A stretch of 64,000 bases of DNA from Prorocentrum cordatum. Its lineage: Eukaryota; Sar; Dinophyceae; Prorocentrales; Prorocentraceae. Below the pieces are notes generated by a model. It did no database searches. It worked only from the letters and a program-made list of their open reading frames with translations, and was not told where the DNA came from. Shown here piece by piece: positions 10,419 to 21,322 of the stretch. The stretch lies in contig CAUYUJ010020148.1 of NCBI GenBank assembly GCA_963575745.1, positions 512,367 to 576,366 of the forward strand, in the 5' to 3' direction. Position numbers and translations under genes: made by a program. Positions within the stretch are counted from its first letter, which is position 1, and each line of letters begins with the position of its first letter.

Positions 10419-10599
10419 GATGGACAGAACGGGCATGTGGTCACGCATCTTCGATTTCAAGGTCCGATTCCACGACGGCGACGTACGCGACCACGATGCC
10501 ATCTCCGCCGGAAGCGTGGCGAACACGACCGACCTGGAGTTCACAGTGTACCGGGGCACTGTTCGGAAGCGCCTGGTCGTGCGCAACTTCTTCTCGGAG
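10419..10599 (+). CDS. LamG/ConA-like domain gene, exon A
   Basis: The frame reads MDRTGMWSRIFDFKVRF, then HDAISAGSVANTTDLEFTVY and RLVVRNFFSE. The W-S-R-I-F-D-F start followed by a strand with T-D-L-E-F is typical of the laminin G / concanavalin-like fold (LamG_3 type), usually carbohydrate- or protein-binding and often secreted or cell-surface. I infer the border by frame: the exon ends TCGGAG and the intron would begin GAGGGC, a GA donor. The next exon follows GGAG|GAC, so the same AG|GA junction occurs at both intron ends. An acceptor at CGCGAG|G fixes the left border only weakly. Part of a gene with 10795 and 11816. Confidence 0.6.
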
Positions 10600-10794
10600 G
10601 AGGGCCAGTTGTGACAGCGTCGGCTCCCCCGCCCGGCCCCAACGCGCTCGAAATCGGTCCCCGGACGCATCCCGGGTCCAGCCGTGGCGACGAGAAGGTT
10701 CCAGGAGGCCCAGGGATGACGAACAGTGCCAGGGATGGCCGCCGTTGCCGTTGTCTCGACAGGCCCTCCTCCGATCTTCACTTTGGGGCTGGAG

Positions 10795-10941
10795 GACACC
10801 GTGCTGTTCACCGTGGCGGCAAATGGCCACATGAAGGTCACTCGGGCGGGCGAGACCGTCGGCGAGGCGCTGGGGCATCCTCCGCGGTTCGCGCGGCGGA
10901 CCCAGCTCGATCTGGGCGGCAGCTACCTCGACTCGACGCAG
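10795..10941 (+). CDS. LamG/ConA-like domain gene, exon B
   Basis: Exactly 49 codons, phase 0 at both ends, beginning DTVLFTVAANGHMKVTRAGE and ending LGGSYLDSTQ. The V-x-F-T-V..G-H-M-K-V..G..V-G-E pattern matches the central strands of LamG_3-type domains. The donor is GC (CAG|GCCAGC), and the next exon follows CCCAG|GGC. Joining them gives YLDSTQ then GFLGSIRGVRVWDR, which fits the usual end of the domain (..G-x-I-x-x-V-R-V-W-x-R). That fit is the main support for this gene model. The 195-bp intron before it (10600-10794) holds no obvious repeat. Confidence 0.6.
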
Positions 10942-11815
10942 GCCAGCGCCAGGGCAACTGTGGTCGGCCTCCTTTCCATGCCTGTGCTCCTCCAAGCTCT
11001 CCTCCTCCCTCCTCCCTCCTCCCTCCTCCCTCCTCCGCCCAGCGGCGTCACCCCAACATACCAATTACGATGTGTGCGTCGCCCCCCGCCCCCACCAGGG
11101 GCGACACGCGCGCCGAGAAAGCCTCCAGTGCAGGCTCTCGGTGGCGGGCGCTTTCTTTCCACACGGCTCGGGAAGCGATGCATGCTACAAGATGTTTGCA
11201 CGGGCGCCTCCACCAGAAACGCATGGTGCCACGGTGGGGGCGTTGGTGAAGGAATGCGCCCAGGAATGCGCCCAGGGTGGCGGTGATATCCACGACCAAG
11301 CCTCGATTGGAGTTCCATTGGCCTCCAGACCCTGGATTCCTTATCGAAGGGTTCCTTATCCAATGCCACCACCGTAGTAAACCCATCTCTGTTCCATCCT
11401 CCGACCCGCTCGAGTCGAGAACAGCAATCGGGACCGGAGGCTCTCGGCCACCTTCGGCCTCCGAGGGCCCCTGCCAGGCTCCGCGACGGTCGACAGAACG
11501 ACTCGCGGGACGAACGATGGGTCCTGGGGAAGAGTCGAGTCGGACGAACAGGGGGGACGGCATGGGAAAGGGGGCTTGCGAACTCTGCTGCGTGCAGCTT
11601 CCTCCCAGGCCTAGCTGCCTCGGTGCGCCCGTTTTGATGCGCAACACGTGCGGTGCCTAAATCGTCCGTGTCGATACGTTGCGTGTTGGCTCCACGTATT
11701 GGCCCACGTTCTGGCGAACGTGTCGCATCAGACCTACGTGTTCAGTCTGCGTGTGGGGCTTCGTATCGATACGCTGCGTGCTGCGTGCTGCGCATCGGGG
11801 CAGCTAAGCTCCCAG
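10942..11815 (+). other. Inferred GC-AG intron of the LamG gene
   Basis: Contains a CTCCCTC tract (11001-11037) and a CTCTGCTGCGTGCAGC block (about 11582) shared with 10264. No other coding signal. Confidence 0.5.
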
Positions 11816-12024
11816 GGCTTCCTCGGGAGCATCCGCGGCGTCAGGGTCTGGGACCGCGAGGTGCTGTGGGCCCCGCCGAGGCGGCGGGGGCAGGCCTGCG
11901 CGGACGCCCGCGGGCGCTTCGTGGACCCTGGCGCGCCCGAGCTCGGGGAGATCACGGTCTCGCAGGAGAGGTGCCAGGCGCCGCGAGCGGCGGGCGTGTG
12001 CATGTCCGCCCCTGAGATCCTGGC
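11816..12024 (+). CDS. LamG/ConA-like domain gene, exon C and downstream
   Basis: Begins GFLGSIRGVRVWDREVLW, the closing strand of the LamG domain. The frame stays open with strong third-position G/C through PGAPELGEITVSQERCQAP and CMSAPEILA. The exon could instead end at the GTG just after WDRE. The phase is compatible with exon B. No further exon of this gene can be identified with confidence downstream. Repeat family H starts at 12066. Confidence 0.55.
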
Positions 12025-12065
12025 GTCTCAATTTCCTTTCGAGCTGGGCGCGTTCGTTGACCGGC

Positions 12066-12205
12066 TGCGGGCCCCCGGGAGCCTCACAGATCGCTCCGGC
12101 TCGAAACATGGCGCAGAAGGGTAGGGTCCAGGGTTCTGGTCGTGCTTTTTCTGCGATGTTGATAATTATTTGTTTTGCGGCGTCGGATCTCAGGGTCCGA
12201 ACTTT
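12066..12205 (+). repeat. Dispersed repeat family H, copy 1
   Basis: Blocks GCGGGCCC..GGGA(G/C)CCTCACA, GGCTCGAAA, GTTCTGGTCGTG and GTCGGATCT occur in the same order at 17965-18080 and 19795-19922. Confidence 0.7.
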
Positions 12206-12509
12206 GGAGCCTCCTCGGGGTCTGAGGTCTGAGGTGGCCCAGCACTGGTTCTGGCCAGCTGGAAGGGAGGGGGGCAGGAGTTCAGGCTATGGGATCGGTA
12301 GGTTTTTCTTTGCTTCTTTTGGCCAGGGGCTGTTTTCCGGCCCCGGGATCAAGTAAAACGGCTTGGGGGGGAACCGTTGCACCAGATGGACCGGGGAGGG
12401 GTGCAGGGAGAGATTACGAGGAGACTCGGCTTCGTCCCCCCCTCCTGACAGATTCTTTGCGTCCCCAACCAGTTCAGACCCCCCGGCCCCCTCCAAGGCG
12501 AACGTGCCC
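12206..12509. other. Unassigned spacer
   Basis: No gene or repeat identified. Confidence 0.3.
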
Positions 12510-12670
12510 ATGTCCGAGCCCTCGTGGACTGGATCTGGGGCCCGATCCTGTGGATACGCAATCGCAGGGATACGTTCCGCGCGGGGCGTCCGCGAGACAG
12601 TGCCCAGAGCCCGCGGGGTCGCAGCCTGGGGGCCTCGCCCGCGAGGCCGCGGATACGGACGCGTTTCTTC
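12510..12670 (+). repeat. Dispersed repeat family I, copy 1
   Basis: Blocks GGATACG..CGCGCGGGGC(G/A)TCCG, CCGCGGGG and CGCGAGGCCGCGG(A/G)TACGGA also occur at 24560-24710 (+) and 25428-25520 (-). Confidence 0.65.
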
Positions 12671-13070
12671 TCCACCCACGAAGGCGAGCATCGCCATGTT
12701 GGGCTGGCCGAGCCCAGCCTGGCGGCGCGCACCAGGGGGGGGGTCTCAGAGGAGCACTACATACATTCATACCATTGCCCTTTCCTTGCCACCGCAGCCG
12801 GGACCGATGGCCAGTGCGCACCCCAGGAGCGGCCCGTGGAGTAGCGGCGTATGGGTGTCCCTTTCTGCTCAAGCAGGGGCGCGAGGGTGGCGGCCTCCGA
12901 TGGCGGCGTGCTTCTCCGAAGGCAGGGGGGGCTCCGTGGAGGCGCCCAGGTGCTTCCTTCTTGGAGGCCGGCAGGGCCTCTGGGAGGCCACTTGCCTCCC
13001 AGGATGCCCACCCCGCCTCTTTCGAAGGCCCTCCCCCTCGCGCCACCCACGGAGGAAAGAACAGCGACAC
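12671..13070. other. Spacer with AAGGC short repeats
   Basis: 12875-13035 carries the CTTCT..GAAGGC family seen at 9545, 18118 and 21536. No gene seen. Confidence 0.4.
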
Positions 13071-13200
13071 CACCCCCACCACCACCACCACCACCACCAC
13101 CACCACCACCACCACCACCACCACCACCACCACTACCACCACCACCACCACCACCACCACCACCACCACCACCACCACCACCACCACCACCACCACCAGC
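13071..13200 (+). repeat. (CAC)n microsatellite
   Basis: About 130 bp of near-pure CAC. Confidence 0.95.
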
Positions 13201-13576
13201 GGTGGCACCTCCAGCGAGGAGGTTCTCGATGCCTCCCCCAGCTGGGGATATAGATGATGCCTCGAGCGGTGAGGGGGGACCACACCACCAGAAGAGCCCC
13301 CCCCCCGGCTCCCGTGCTGGTGGTGGTGATGGTGGTGTCGCTCTTCCTTGTTCCTAGGTGCCCCCCTCGCCCACCCAGACATCCGTCGATGTGATGTGTT
13401 CAATCCACGGCCCCTTAAAGGTTGACCACTTGGTTTTCCGCCCCACATCTATGTTTGATGGCCCTGGGGCCAATGAGGGCCCCCAGAGGCCGAAACGAAG
13501 GCACAACGACCGATCGACGAAAGCCGCGCCCTGACGGCGCATCGGCAACAACTGAAAAAATGGCGGAAGCACGCGT

Positions 13577-13999
13577 GTGGAACCATGTAGGAGAACAGCT
13601 AGAACGCTAGAGCAGCAGTGCCTCGGGCGACGTGCGCTCGGAACTTTGCCCAAACGCTGTGCAAGGGCAGGCTGCGCTGCAAATGGAGGGGAGTTTGACC
13701 TTCGCCCATTTTCTCGAGTGTCGCGTAGGCAGTGGCAGCGGCAGAGGCGAAGGAAGATCGCCCGGACTGAAAAGATCATGCTGGCGGATGTCTGGGCATG
13801 GTTCAAAAGCGACAAGAGGACGCACACGTACATGAATGCAGCACGCTGGTTTCGAGAAGACGTGTTGCGCGAATGCTCGTATCACGCGGCCGGCCTCGCG
13901 GATCGAGGGGCCGCGTTCATGTACATAGTTGTGCGCGTACTACAAATCCCTTACTACTCGTTCCCCAGGTCTGGTTTTTGTAAGGCGTCTTTTTTGTAA
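13577..13999 (+). CDS. Unassigned open frame, possible exon
   Basis: The later part of this 140-codon frame has protein-like composition (KIMLADVWAWFKSDKRTHTY, MNAARWFREDVLREC, GAAFMYIVVRVLQIPYY) and lies in DNA without simple repeats. No family recognised. The start is not defended: coding signal is strongest from about 13740. It may be one exon, or a random open frame. Confidence 0.3.
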   Translation: MEPCRRTARTLEQQCLGRRALGTLPKRCARAGCAANGGEFDLRPFSRVSRRQWQRQRRRKIARTEKIMLADVWAWFKSDKRTHTYMNAARWFREDVLRECSYHAAGLADRGAAFMYIVVRVLQIPYYSFPRSGFCKASFL

Positions 14000-14145
14000 C
14001 TGGGGGGTCCGGTCTATTAGGGCGCTTTCTTTGGATCGGAGCTTAGGGGGTCTGGTTAATGAAGGCGCTCCGTCGGAGAGGGGGGTCCGGAATACTAGGT
14101 CGCATTTGGAGGGGGGTCCAGTTTTTTAGGGGGCGGGGTTGATCA
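14000..14145 (+). repeat. Degenerate tandem repeat, about 4 units
   Basis: GGGGGGTCCGGT(C/T)TATTAGG-like strings recur at about 14004, 14045, 14080 and 14111. Confidence 0.55.
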
Positions 14146-14204
14146 ATAAGGGATTTGGGGCACGTCTTCTGTGGGCTCCCTAATGGCGCGCGCCGCCAGC
14201 CAGC

Positions 14205-14333
14205 CCGCGCGGTCCCTGGAAGTCTCGACCCATTCCCCAGGACCGGTTTTTCATCCTGAGTCGTTTTTTGACGGTCCCAGGGCCCGGCGAGAGCCCCTAG
14301 AGGCCGAACATCGAGAAAAACCTCCGTCTTGAT
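14205..14333 (+). repeat. Dispersed repeat of the 8745 family, + copy
   Basis: CTCGACCCATTCCCCAGGAC, GGTTTTTCATCCTGAG, GGGCCCGGCGAGAGCCCC, GAGGCCGAACA and AAAAACCTCCGTC, in that order. Confidence 0.7.
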
Positions 14334-16402
14334 TTCTCCCGGAAAGGGTGTAGGCCCAGGGTTCTCTTTTATTAGGTTTACCTCCAGGTCTGACGGGAAG
14401 AGGGCCGGCGGATTTCTTCTGCGATAACTAACGAGTGGGAAGAGGGCCGGCGAATTAATATTTGAGGATGTCCCTAGCGAAACGCTTGTTTTTCAGAATT
14501 GGTTGAGGATGTCTCGAGCGAAACGCTTATTTTGTGTTATAGATTGTCCTCTCCTGGGGACTAGAATTTAGAGGATCTCTCAAGTGAAATGCTTGGTTTC
14601 ACGTGCCAAGGTCTTGAGGATGTCTCGAGCGAGACGCTTGGTTTCACGCATCCAGGTTGCCCAGGCAGAGGTCAAGCGCCAGGATTTGTTGAGGATATCT
14701 CGAGCGAGACGCTTGGTTTCACGCGTCCTCGTCGCCCAGGCGGATGTCTAGAATGAGGAGGTGTTGAGGAAGTCTCGATCGAGATGCTTGTTTGCACATG
14801 TCCAGTTCGCCCAGGCGGATGCCTAGCATGAGGATGTGCTGAGAATGTCTCGAGAGATAAGCTTGTTTTCACGTGTCCAGGTCGCCCAGGCGGATGTCTA
14901 ACATGAAGATGTGTTGAGGATGTCTCGAGCGAGACGTTTGCTTTCACGTGTACAGGTCGCCCAGGCGGATGCCTAGAATGAGGAGGTGTTGAAAACGTCT
15001 CGAGCGAAACGCTTGTTTTCATGTGACCAGGTCACCCAGGCGGACGTCTCACATGAAGATGTGTTGAGGATGTGGATGGCTCTCCCCTGCGTTCTGGAAG
15101 CAACGTCCACCAGTGCAGTTCTTGGACAGGGCTTACCACAGCTATACCCAACGGCCACCGCCTGGGGCGCTTCCAGTGGACAAGGTGCTTCATGGTCCTG
15201 CGACGCAGGCTCGTCTCCAAGTGATTGAGGCTCGCGCCGCCGCCGACGCATGCGCATCGAAATTCAAGCTCCAGCGTGTCCTTACCTCCTCGCTCCGCGC
15301 CTCTCTTTTTCCTGATTCTTTTCACCTCACTGTTGAGAAGAGGCTTCAGACTTGGGAGGTCCCGCATCCGAGGGACCCGTGGCCTCCGCTGAGGTCCCTG
15401 CTGGAGCCTTTAGCCCCTTCCTGGCAGTCTGCGGTAGTGAAGACTCTCTGCGGGGGCTGGCTCACATCCGCGAGGCTGCACATCCCGTCGGGTGTCCGTG
15501 GCTGTCTTTTCGAGTGTGGTTGCGCTCACCAGCGTGACACTTTTCAGCACTATCTTCGATGCCCTGTTCTCTAGTCGCAGAGCGTTGCTGGCCTCGGTAG
15601 TGCGTTGGAGAATGTGGCGTCCAGGATCGGGCTGGATGGGACTCCGACGGCTGTGCAGGTGGAGTCGATTGTTCTGGCATATCATTGTTACAATTCCGTG
15701 CGCGTTCGATCTCGCCCAGCTGAGGCAGAGGTGAGCGCGTATCTCTTTCAGATTCGGCGGGCTGCGATGGCGCTCGTCGATGCTTCTCGTGCGCTTTAGG
15801 CTCTCGTTGAGACCCTTGTGGCGCCCATTGGTACGAGCGGCGTGTCCACTTCGCCCAGGCGGATGTCTACCATGAGAATGTGTTGAGGATGCGTTGAGCG
15901 AAACGTTTGCTTTCACGTGTCCAGGTCGCTCAGGCGGATGTCTAGAATGAGGATTTTGACAGGATGTCTCGAGCGAAACGCTTGTCCCCAGCCAGTTCCG
16001 TAGCGCGTCCCCTCGGCACGTCCTACGGTGCGACCCCATGGCACATCCCCTGGCACGTCGCCTGGCGCGTCCCTTGGGACGTTTCGCGGCGCGTCCTCCT
16101 GGCATGTCCCCCTGTCAATTAGCTCTGGGGCAGCTACTCTGTGTTCAGGCAGGTCGAGCTTAAGATCCAGATCAGTTCGGTCAGGATTCGGATGCAAAGG
16201 AAGACTCGATCCACGACGCTATAGAGCACAACCGCGGCATGGCACATCGCAATTCAGCACGGCGCAGCACAGCACAGCCGTCGACACGGTACATCAGGAC
16301 CGATACAATCAGCATTGCACTTGCCCGTCACCCATTCAGCTGTCCTTGAAAACGCTGCCATGCGTTACATTTCTATATTCCTTTCCGGGTTCGTGGGTCG
16401 GT

Positions 16403-16404
<2 letters not shown>
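14334..16404 (+). repeat. Composite repeat, copy 2 (split by LINE)
   Basis: Leader block at 14334, GAGGGCCGGCG blocks at about 14400 and 14440, then a clear 75-bp minisatellite (units begin near 14692, 14767, 14842, 14917 and 14992). Each unit has GAGGATGTCTCGAGCGA.., a TTTCACGTGTCCAGG block, CGCCCAGGCGGATG and GAGGATGTG. A LINE fragment interrupts at 15074-15840. The array then resumes, followed by decamers (about 16000-16095), the TATA-bearing unit (CTATAGAGC at 16219) and the terminal block, which abuts a TAC tract. Confidence 0.85.
15074..15840 (+). pseudogene. 3' fragment of a LINE (non-LTR retrotransposon)
   Basis: The frame from 15113 encodes a C-terminal LINE-like region: helices around ARLQVIEARAAADACASKF, then KTLCGGWLTSARLHIPSG and a zinc-knuckle tail CLFECGCAHQRDTFQHYLRC ending at a stop (15572-15574). 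The same frame resumes with ENVASRIGLDG and VLAYHCYNSVR up to 15799. The Cys-x3-Cys..H-Y-L-x-x-C tail and the following V-x-A-Y-H motif are typical of dinoflagellate LINE ORF2 ends, by recollection of the family. The RT core is absent, as expected for 5' truncation. It sits inside the composite repeat array, so it inserted after that array formed. Confidence 0.65.
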
Positions 16405-17475
<1,071 letters not shown>

Positions 17476-17529
17476 TATGTTTTTCATTGCGTTTGAGGTC
17501 TGGGTTTGTGGGTTCCCTACTGGTGCGCG

Positions 17530-17725
17530 CCGCCAGCGAGCCCTCGCGCACCTGGCGGGCAGCGTGCTGCGGCTCACGGCGCGCGGGGCCCCGCACGCGG
17601 GGCGCACCGGCGCCGGCGACTGCGGCCCCGCTGCCGGCATCGGCCGCCGCCGCTCCCCCGAGGGCGCCGGCAGGCCCAGCGACGAGCAGGCTGCGGCGGC
17701 CGCGGTGCCCCTGGACCCTGAGATC
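17530..17725 (+). CDS. Exon-like island, function unknown
   Basis: After GCGCGCCGCCAG, a plausible acceptor, a frame with almost only G/C third positions reads RALAHLAGSVLRLTARGAPH, then GDCGPAAGIGRRRSPEG and DEQAAAAAVPLDPEI. No family recognised. No clear GT, GC or GA donor was fixed. Could be a GC-rich artefact. Confidence 0.3.
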
Positions 17726-17780
17726 TTGATGGGCCTGTGTTCCACCGCCACCACCATAAGTAGGAGGGGGCGACGCCCTT

Positions 17781-17902
17781 CTCCTCCTCCTCCTCCTCCT
17801 CCTCCTCCTCTTCGTCCTCCTCCTCCTCCTCCTCCTCCTCCTCTTCGTCCTCCTCCTCCTCCTCCTCCTCCTCCTCCTCCTCCTCCTCCTCCTCCTCCTT
17901 CC
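17781..17902 (+). repeat. (TCC)n microsatellite with TCG variants
   Basis: Trinucleotide tract with two CTTCG interruptions. Confidence 0.95.
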
Positions 17903-17964
17903 CACCCATCACTGAGACCTTGGCGTTGCAATTCGTTCACACTGGACGTTTGCGCCCTGCTTCG

Positions 17965-18080
17965 GACCGCGGGGCCCTCACAGATAGATCCGGCTCGAAA
18001 GGCGGCGTGGAAAGCTAGGGTCTGCGGTTCTGGTCGTGATTGTGCGCGATGCTTCATTCATTCTGCAACGTCGGATCTTA
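17965..18080 (+). repeat. Dispersed repeat family H, copy 2
   Basis: Same block order as 12066: GGGGCCCTCACAGATAGATC, GGCTCGAAAGG, GTTCTGGTCGTGATT, CGTCGGATCT. Confidence 0.7.
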
Positions 18081-18117
18081 TGGGATCGGCGGCGAGCCCC
18101 GGGGGGAAGTGAGAGGG

Positions 18118-18250
18118 GGCAAGCCTTCTCAGAAGGCGGCAGGGCTTCTCAGAGGCTCTCGCGCCTTCTGAGGAGCCGCCTGCGGAGAAGGCCCAGACAA
18201 TTTCCCAGCAGGCTGGAGGCCTTCCGAGCCTTCTGAGAAGGCCCCCCCCC
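18118..18250. repeat. CTTCTCAGAAGGC inverted short repeats
   Basis: Multiple copies of CCTTCTCAGAAGGC and its variants, able to pair with each other. Confidence 0.6.
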
Positions 18251-18471
18251 CTCTGCCTTCCCCCCTGGGCTCTGCCGCCGACCGGAGCTCAGAGGAAGAA
18301 GCGTGTTTTGCGTTGCGCCGGCGTTGATCCAGAGATCGAGGAAGGGGTGCGGATGCCGCTATACCCGTCCCTCGTCCTGGCCCCGGCCTTCTGGGCCTCC
18401 CGAGTTGACTCCTCGCCGCCGCGGCCGGGCTCTTGAGCAGCGGCGCCGGCCCGTCTCCCCTGCCCCGTCAG

Positions 18472-18684
18472 GAGCCCTGTGGGGGCCCGACGGCGGTGGT
18501 GACCGCGCGGGGCGAGATCGCGTGGCAGGGCCCCGGCTACCACGGCCTCTGGAGCAGGGCGCCGAGGTGACGGCGGCGAGCGCCCGCGGCGGCGGGGCCC
18601 CGGCGGGCGCGGTGGGGGCGTCGGTCGAGGAGTGCGCCCGGGAGGCCTCAGACCCTGGAGGGCTCCTCTGGTGTGGGCGGCGGT
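18472..18684 (+). CDS. Exon-like island, function unknown
   Basis: A pyrimidine-rich CCCGTCTCCCCTGCCCCGTCAG precedes the island, a good acceptor. Two + frames compete: one reads AVVTARGEIAWQGPGYHGLW and stops, the other reads VTAASARGGGAPAG then VEECAREASDPGGLLWCG. An exon could end at GAG|GTGACG (about 18566) in the first frame. No family recognised. Confidence 0.3.
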
Positions 18685-18710
18685 GACACGACCAGATCCA
18701 GGCGTCCCAG

Positions 18711-19775
18711 TTTTTCCCGGAACGGGCTTAGGCCCAGGGTTCTCTTTTAGTTGGTAGACCTGTCCCTGGTGCCAAGTTCGAGGAGGGCCGGCGAATTTCT
18801 TTTGCGATACATGACGAGGTCGAAGAGGGCCGGCAAGTTAAATTTGAGGATGTCCCGAGCGAATCGCTTGCTTGGCAGAACTTGTTGAGGATGTCTCGAG
18901 CAAGACGCCTGTTTTGTGTTCTAGATTGTCCTCTCCTGGGGAGCAGAATTCAGAGGATCTCTCAAGTGAAATGCTTGTTTTCACGTGCCCAGGTCTTTGG
19001 ATGTCTCGAGCGAGACGCTTGGTTTCGCGCGTGCGTCCAGGTTGCCAAGGCAGATGTCTAGCATGAGGATCTGTTGAGGATGTCTCGAGCAGGACGCTTA
19101 TTTGCACGCGTCCAGGTTGCCCAGGCGGATGTCTAGCGTGAGGACGTGTCGATCATGTCTTGAGCGAAACGCTTGTTTTCACGTGTCCAGGTCGCGCAGG
19201 CACAGCACAGCCCTCGGCACGGTACATCAAGATCGATACACTCAGCATTGCAACCTGGCACATTCCCTAGCACGTTCCGTGGGGCGTCCCTTGGCGAGTC
19301 CCCCTGGCACGTTGCGTGGCGCGTCCCCTGGCACGTCCCGCGGCACGGCCATTGGCACGTTCCGTAGCGCGTCCCCTTGACACGTCCCGCGGTGCGTCCC
19401 CATGGCACGTCCCCTGGCACGTCGCCTGGCGTGTCCCTTGGGACGGTCCGTGGCGCGTCCTCCTGGCATCTCCCCCTGTCAATTAGCCGTGGGGCAGCTA
19501 CTATGTACCCAGGCAGCTCGAGCTCTCGAGCTTAAGATCCAGATCAGTTCGGTCAGGACTCGGATACAAAAGAGGACTCGATCCACAAGGCTATAAAGCA
19601 CAACCGCGGCATGGCACATCGCAATTCAGCACGGTGCAGCACAGCACAGCCCTCGGCACGGTACATCAAGATCGATACAATCAGCATTGCACTTGCCCGT
19701 CACCCATTCAGGTGTCTTTGAAGCGTTGGTATGCCATACATTACTATATTCCTTTCCGGGTTCATGGGTCGATCA
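18711..19775 (+). repeat. Composite repeat, copy 3
   Basis: Leader block TTTTTCCCGGAACGGG, two GAGGGCCGGC blocks, minisatellite (about 18845-19200), decamers (about 19255-19470), the TATA-bearing unit (CTATAAAGC at 19591) and the terminal block. Shortest copy, with fewer minisatellite units. Confidence 0.85.
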
Positions 19776-19794
19776 TGTTTCGAGCCGGGCGTTT

Positions 19795-19922
19795 CCGCCG
19801 TTTTGCGGGCCCGGGGACCCTCACATATCGATGCGGCTCGAAGAAAGACGCAGAAAGATGGGGCCCGGGGCCCCGGGCGTGATTTTTGACGATGTTGCAA
19901 TTTTTTGGTCGGATCTCAGGGG
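19795..19922 (+). repeat. Dispersed repeat family H, copy 3
   Basis: GCGGGCCCGGGGACCCTCAC, GGCTCGAAGAAAGACGCAG and GGTCGGATCTCAGGG, next to the end of composite copy 3. Confidence 0.7.
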
Positions 19923-20185
19923 ATACCCGTGGCCAAAGTGGCGCTCCACCAGCTTGCAGACACTGGGTCCCTTGTCCCACTGGCTACTGATCCAGCGCCC
20001 TCACCGTACAGTCAACCCGCACAGCAAGGATGAGCAGCTTTCCAAGGTAACCCTTGCATCTTTTCCCTTCGGCCCATCCGTGGCCGCTTTCGCTGGCCGC
20101 GCCCCGCTCGCAAAGTGTCGACATGGCCTTCCAATGCCCTTGTGTCCTTATCGTGCGTCCGTACTATGCGGGGATGATTGTAGGG
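19923..20185. other. Unassigned spacer
   Basis: Nothing recognised. Confidence 0.3.
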
Positions 20186-20395
20186 GGGGCTGGCTCGGGG
20201 GGGAATGCGATTCGTCGGCGAGGAACGGGGAACAAGAAACGGCGCAAGCATACACTTCCGGAGCTCCGCACGGATTTCTTGGATCGGCGCCAGGTCCCCC
20301 GGCCCGGGCGGCGCCTCCGGCGCCTCCCCTGCGCGCTCCGCGCGCCGTGGAGGGGGGCCCAGCGCCAATCCAAGGAATTCCATGTTTTTCTTTTT
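20186..20395 (+). repeat. Dispersed repeat family J, copy 1
   Basis: Blocks CGTCGGCGAGGAACG, GCATACACTTCCGGAGCTCC, GGATTTCTTGGATCGGCGCC and CCAGCGCCAATCCAAG. Other copies: 25266-25385 (partial, +), 57330-57470 (+) and 39785-39870 (-). On the minus strand each copy reads a short conserved peptide IQEIRAELRK, so the family may come from an old exon or element ORF. Confidence 0.6.
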
Positions 20396-20545
20396 CTTCG
20401 TCTTCTTCTTCGTCTTCTTCTCCTTCTGCTCCTTCTTGTCTTCTTCTCCGATGAGGGGGAGGCGGAGGAGGAGGAGGAGGGGGAGGAAGAGGAGGAGGAG
20501 GAGGAGGAGGAGGAGGAGGAGGAGGAGGAGGAGGAGGAGGAGGGA
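20396..20545 (+). repeat. TTC/CTT tract then (GGA)n
   Basis: CTTCTTCGTCTTC-type tract to about 20450, then GGA to about 20545. Confidence 0.9.
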
Positions 20546-20792
20546 GGGGGAGGTGAAACCACTGTGCAGGCACCGGGCCGCAGACGGGGCGCGCGCAGCA
20601 GTCCTGTGGGGCCGCGGCGCGGGGCCCTCCGGGCCAGAGGGCCCGCGGGGCCGGGGGGCGACCGCGGGGCGCGCGCCCGCAGTGCGGGCGCGCGCCGCGG
20701 TTCAGGCGATCGCAAACAGGCCCCGAGCCTACCCCCTCCCTCCCTCCCTCCCCCTCCCTCCCTCCCTCCCTCCCTCCCTTACCCTCCAGCCC
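20546..20792. other. GC-rich spacer with CCCT tract
   Basis: 20560-20705 is very GC-rich and open in more than one frame; no exon is defended. 20728-20780 is a CCCT/CCCTCC tract. Confidence 0.45.
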
Positions 20793-21062
20793 AGCCCAGC
20801 ATGGCAAGACTGGAATGCCACGAGCCTACCCTCTCAGAGCCCCGAATCATCAGGGGTAACTCGGGTCAGGGCTAACTCGGGTTCCTTTCTCGGGAATCCA
20901 AACCCGAGTTACCCCGGACCCGAGTTATCCCGGATAACTCGGGCGTCCAGAGCCCCGAATCATCAGGGGTAACTCGGGTCAGGGCTAACTCGGGTTCCTT
21001 TCTCGGGAATCCAAACCCGAGTTACCCCGGACCCAGCCCAGCATGGCAAGACTGGAATGCCA
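20793..21062. repeat. Duplicated hairpin cluster (ACTCGGGT family)
   Basis: The block AGAGCCCCGAATCATCAGGG through ACCCCGGACCC occurs twice (about 20836 and 20950). Each holds inverted arms TAACTCGGGTT and AACCCGAGTTA. Between them is a palindrome, CCCGAGTTATCC / GGATAACTCGGG. The phrase CAGCATGGCAAGACTGGAAT flanks the cluster on both sides (about 20797 and 21038). Confidence 0.85.
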
Positions 21063-21164
21063 CGGCGCCGAGGCCGGCTTTGCTCGGTGTCTCAGTGGGG
21101 GGGAGCGTTATCGCGAGTCGTCGTAAAGACTCAGGCGATCGCAAACATCGATCAAGGGGGCGTG

Positions 21165-21322
21165 GATTAGCGATGGGTTCCGGTCCCACGGGAAATCGCG
21201 GGCTTCCGCCGCCGAGCGAGGCGGCACCGGCCGCATTTTGGGGAGGGCACCTCCCCCGATGCACGGATTTGGCGGCCGCGCGCCAAATCCGAGGATCGCT
21301 AATCCATGTTTGCGCGCCCCCG
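21165..21322. mobile_element. Foldback (MITE-like) element
   Basis: Outer arms GGATTAGCGAT (about 21172) and ATCGCTAATCC (about 21295), flanked by GGGGGCG and CGCGCCCCC. Inner perfect palindrome at 21265-21290 with arms GGATTTGGCG and CGCCAAATCC. No transposase and no clear target duplication. Confidence 0.55.
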
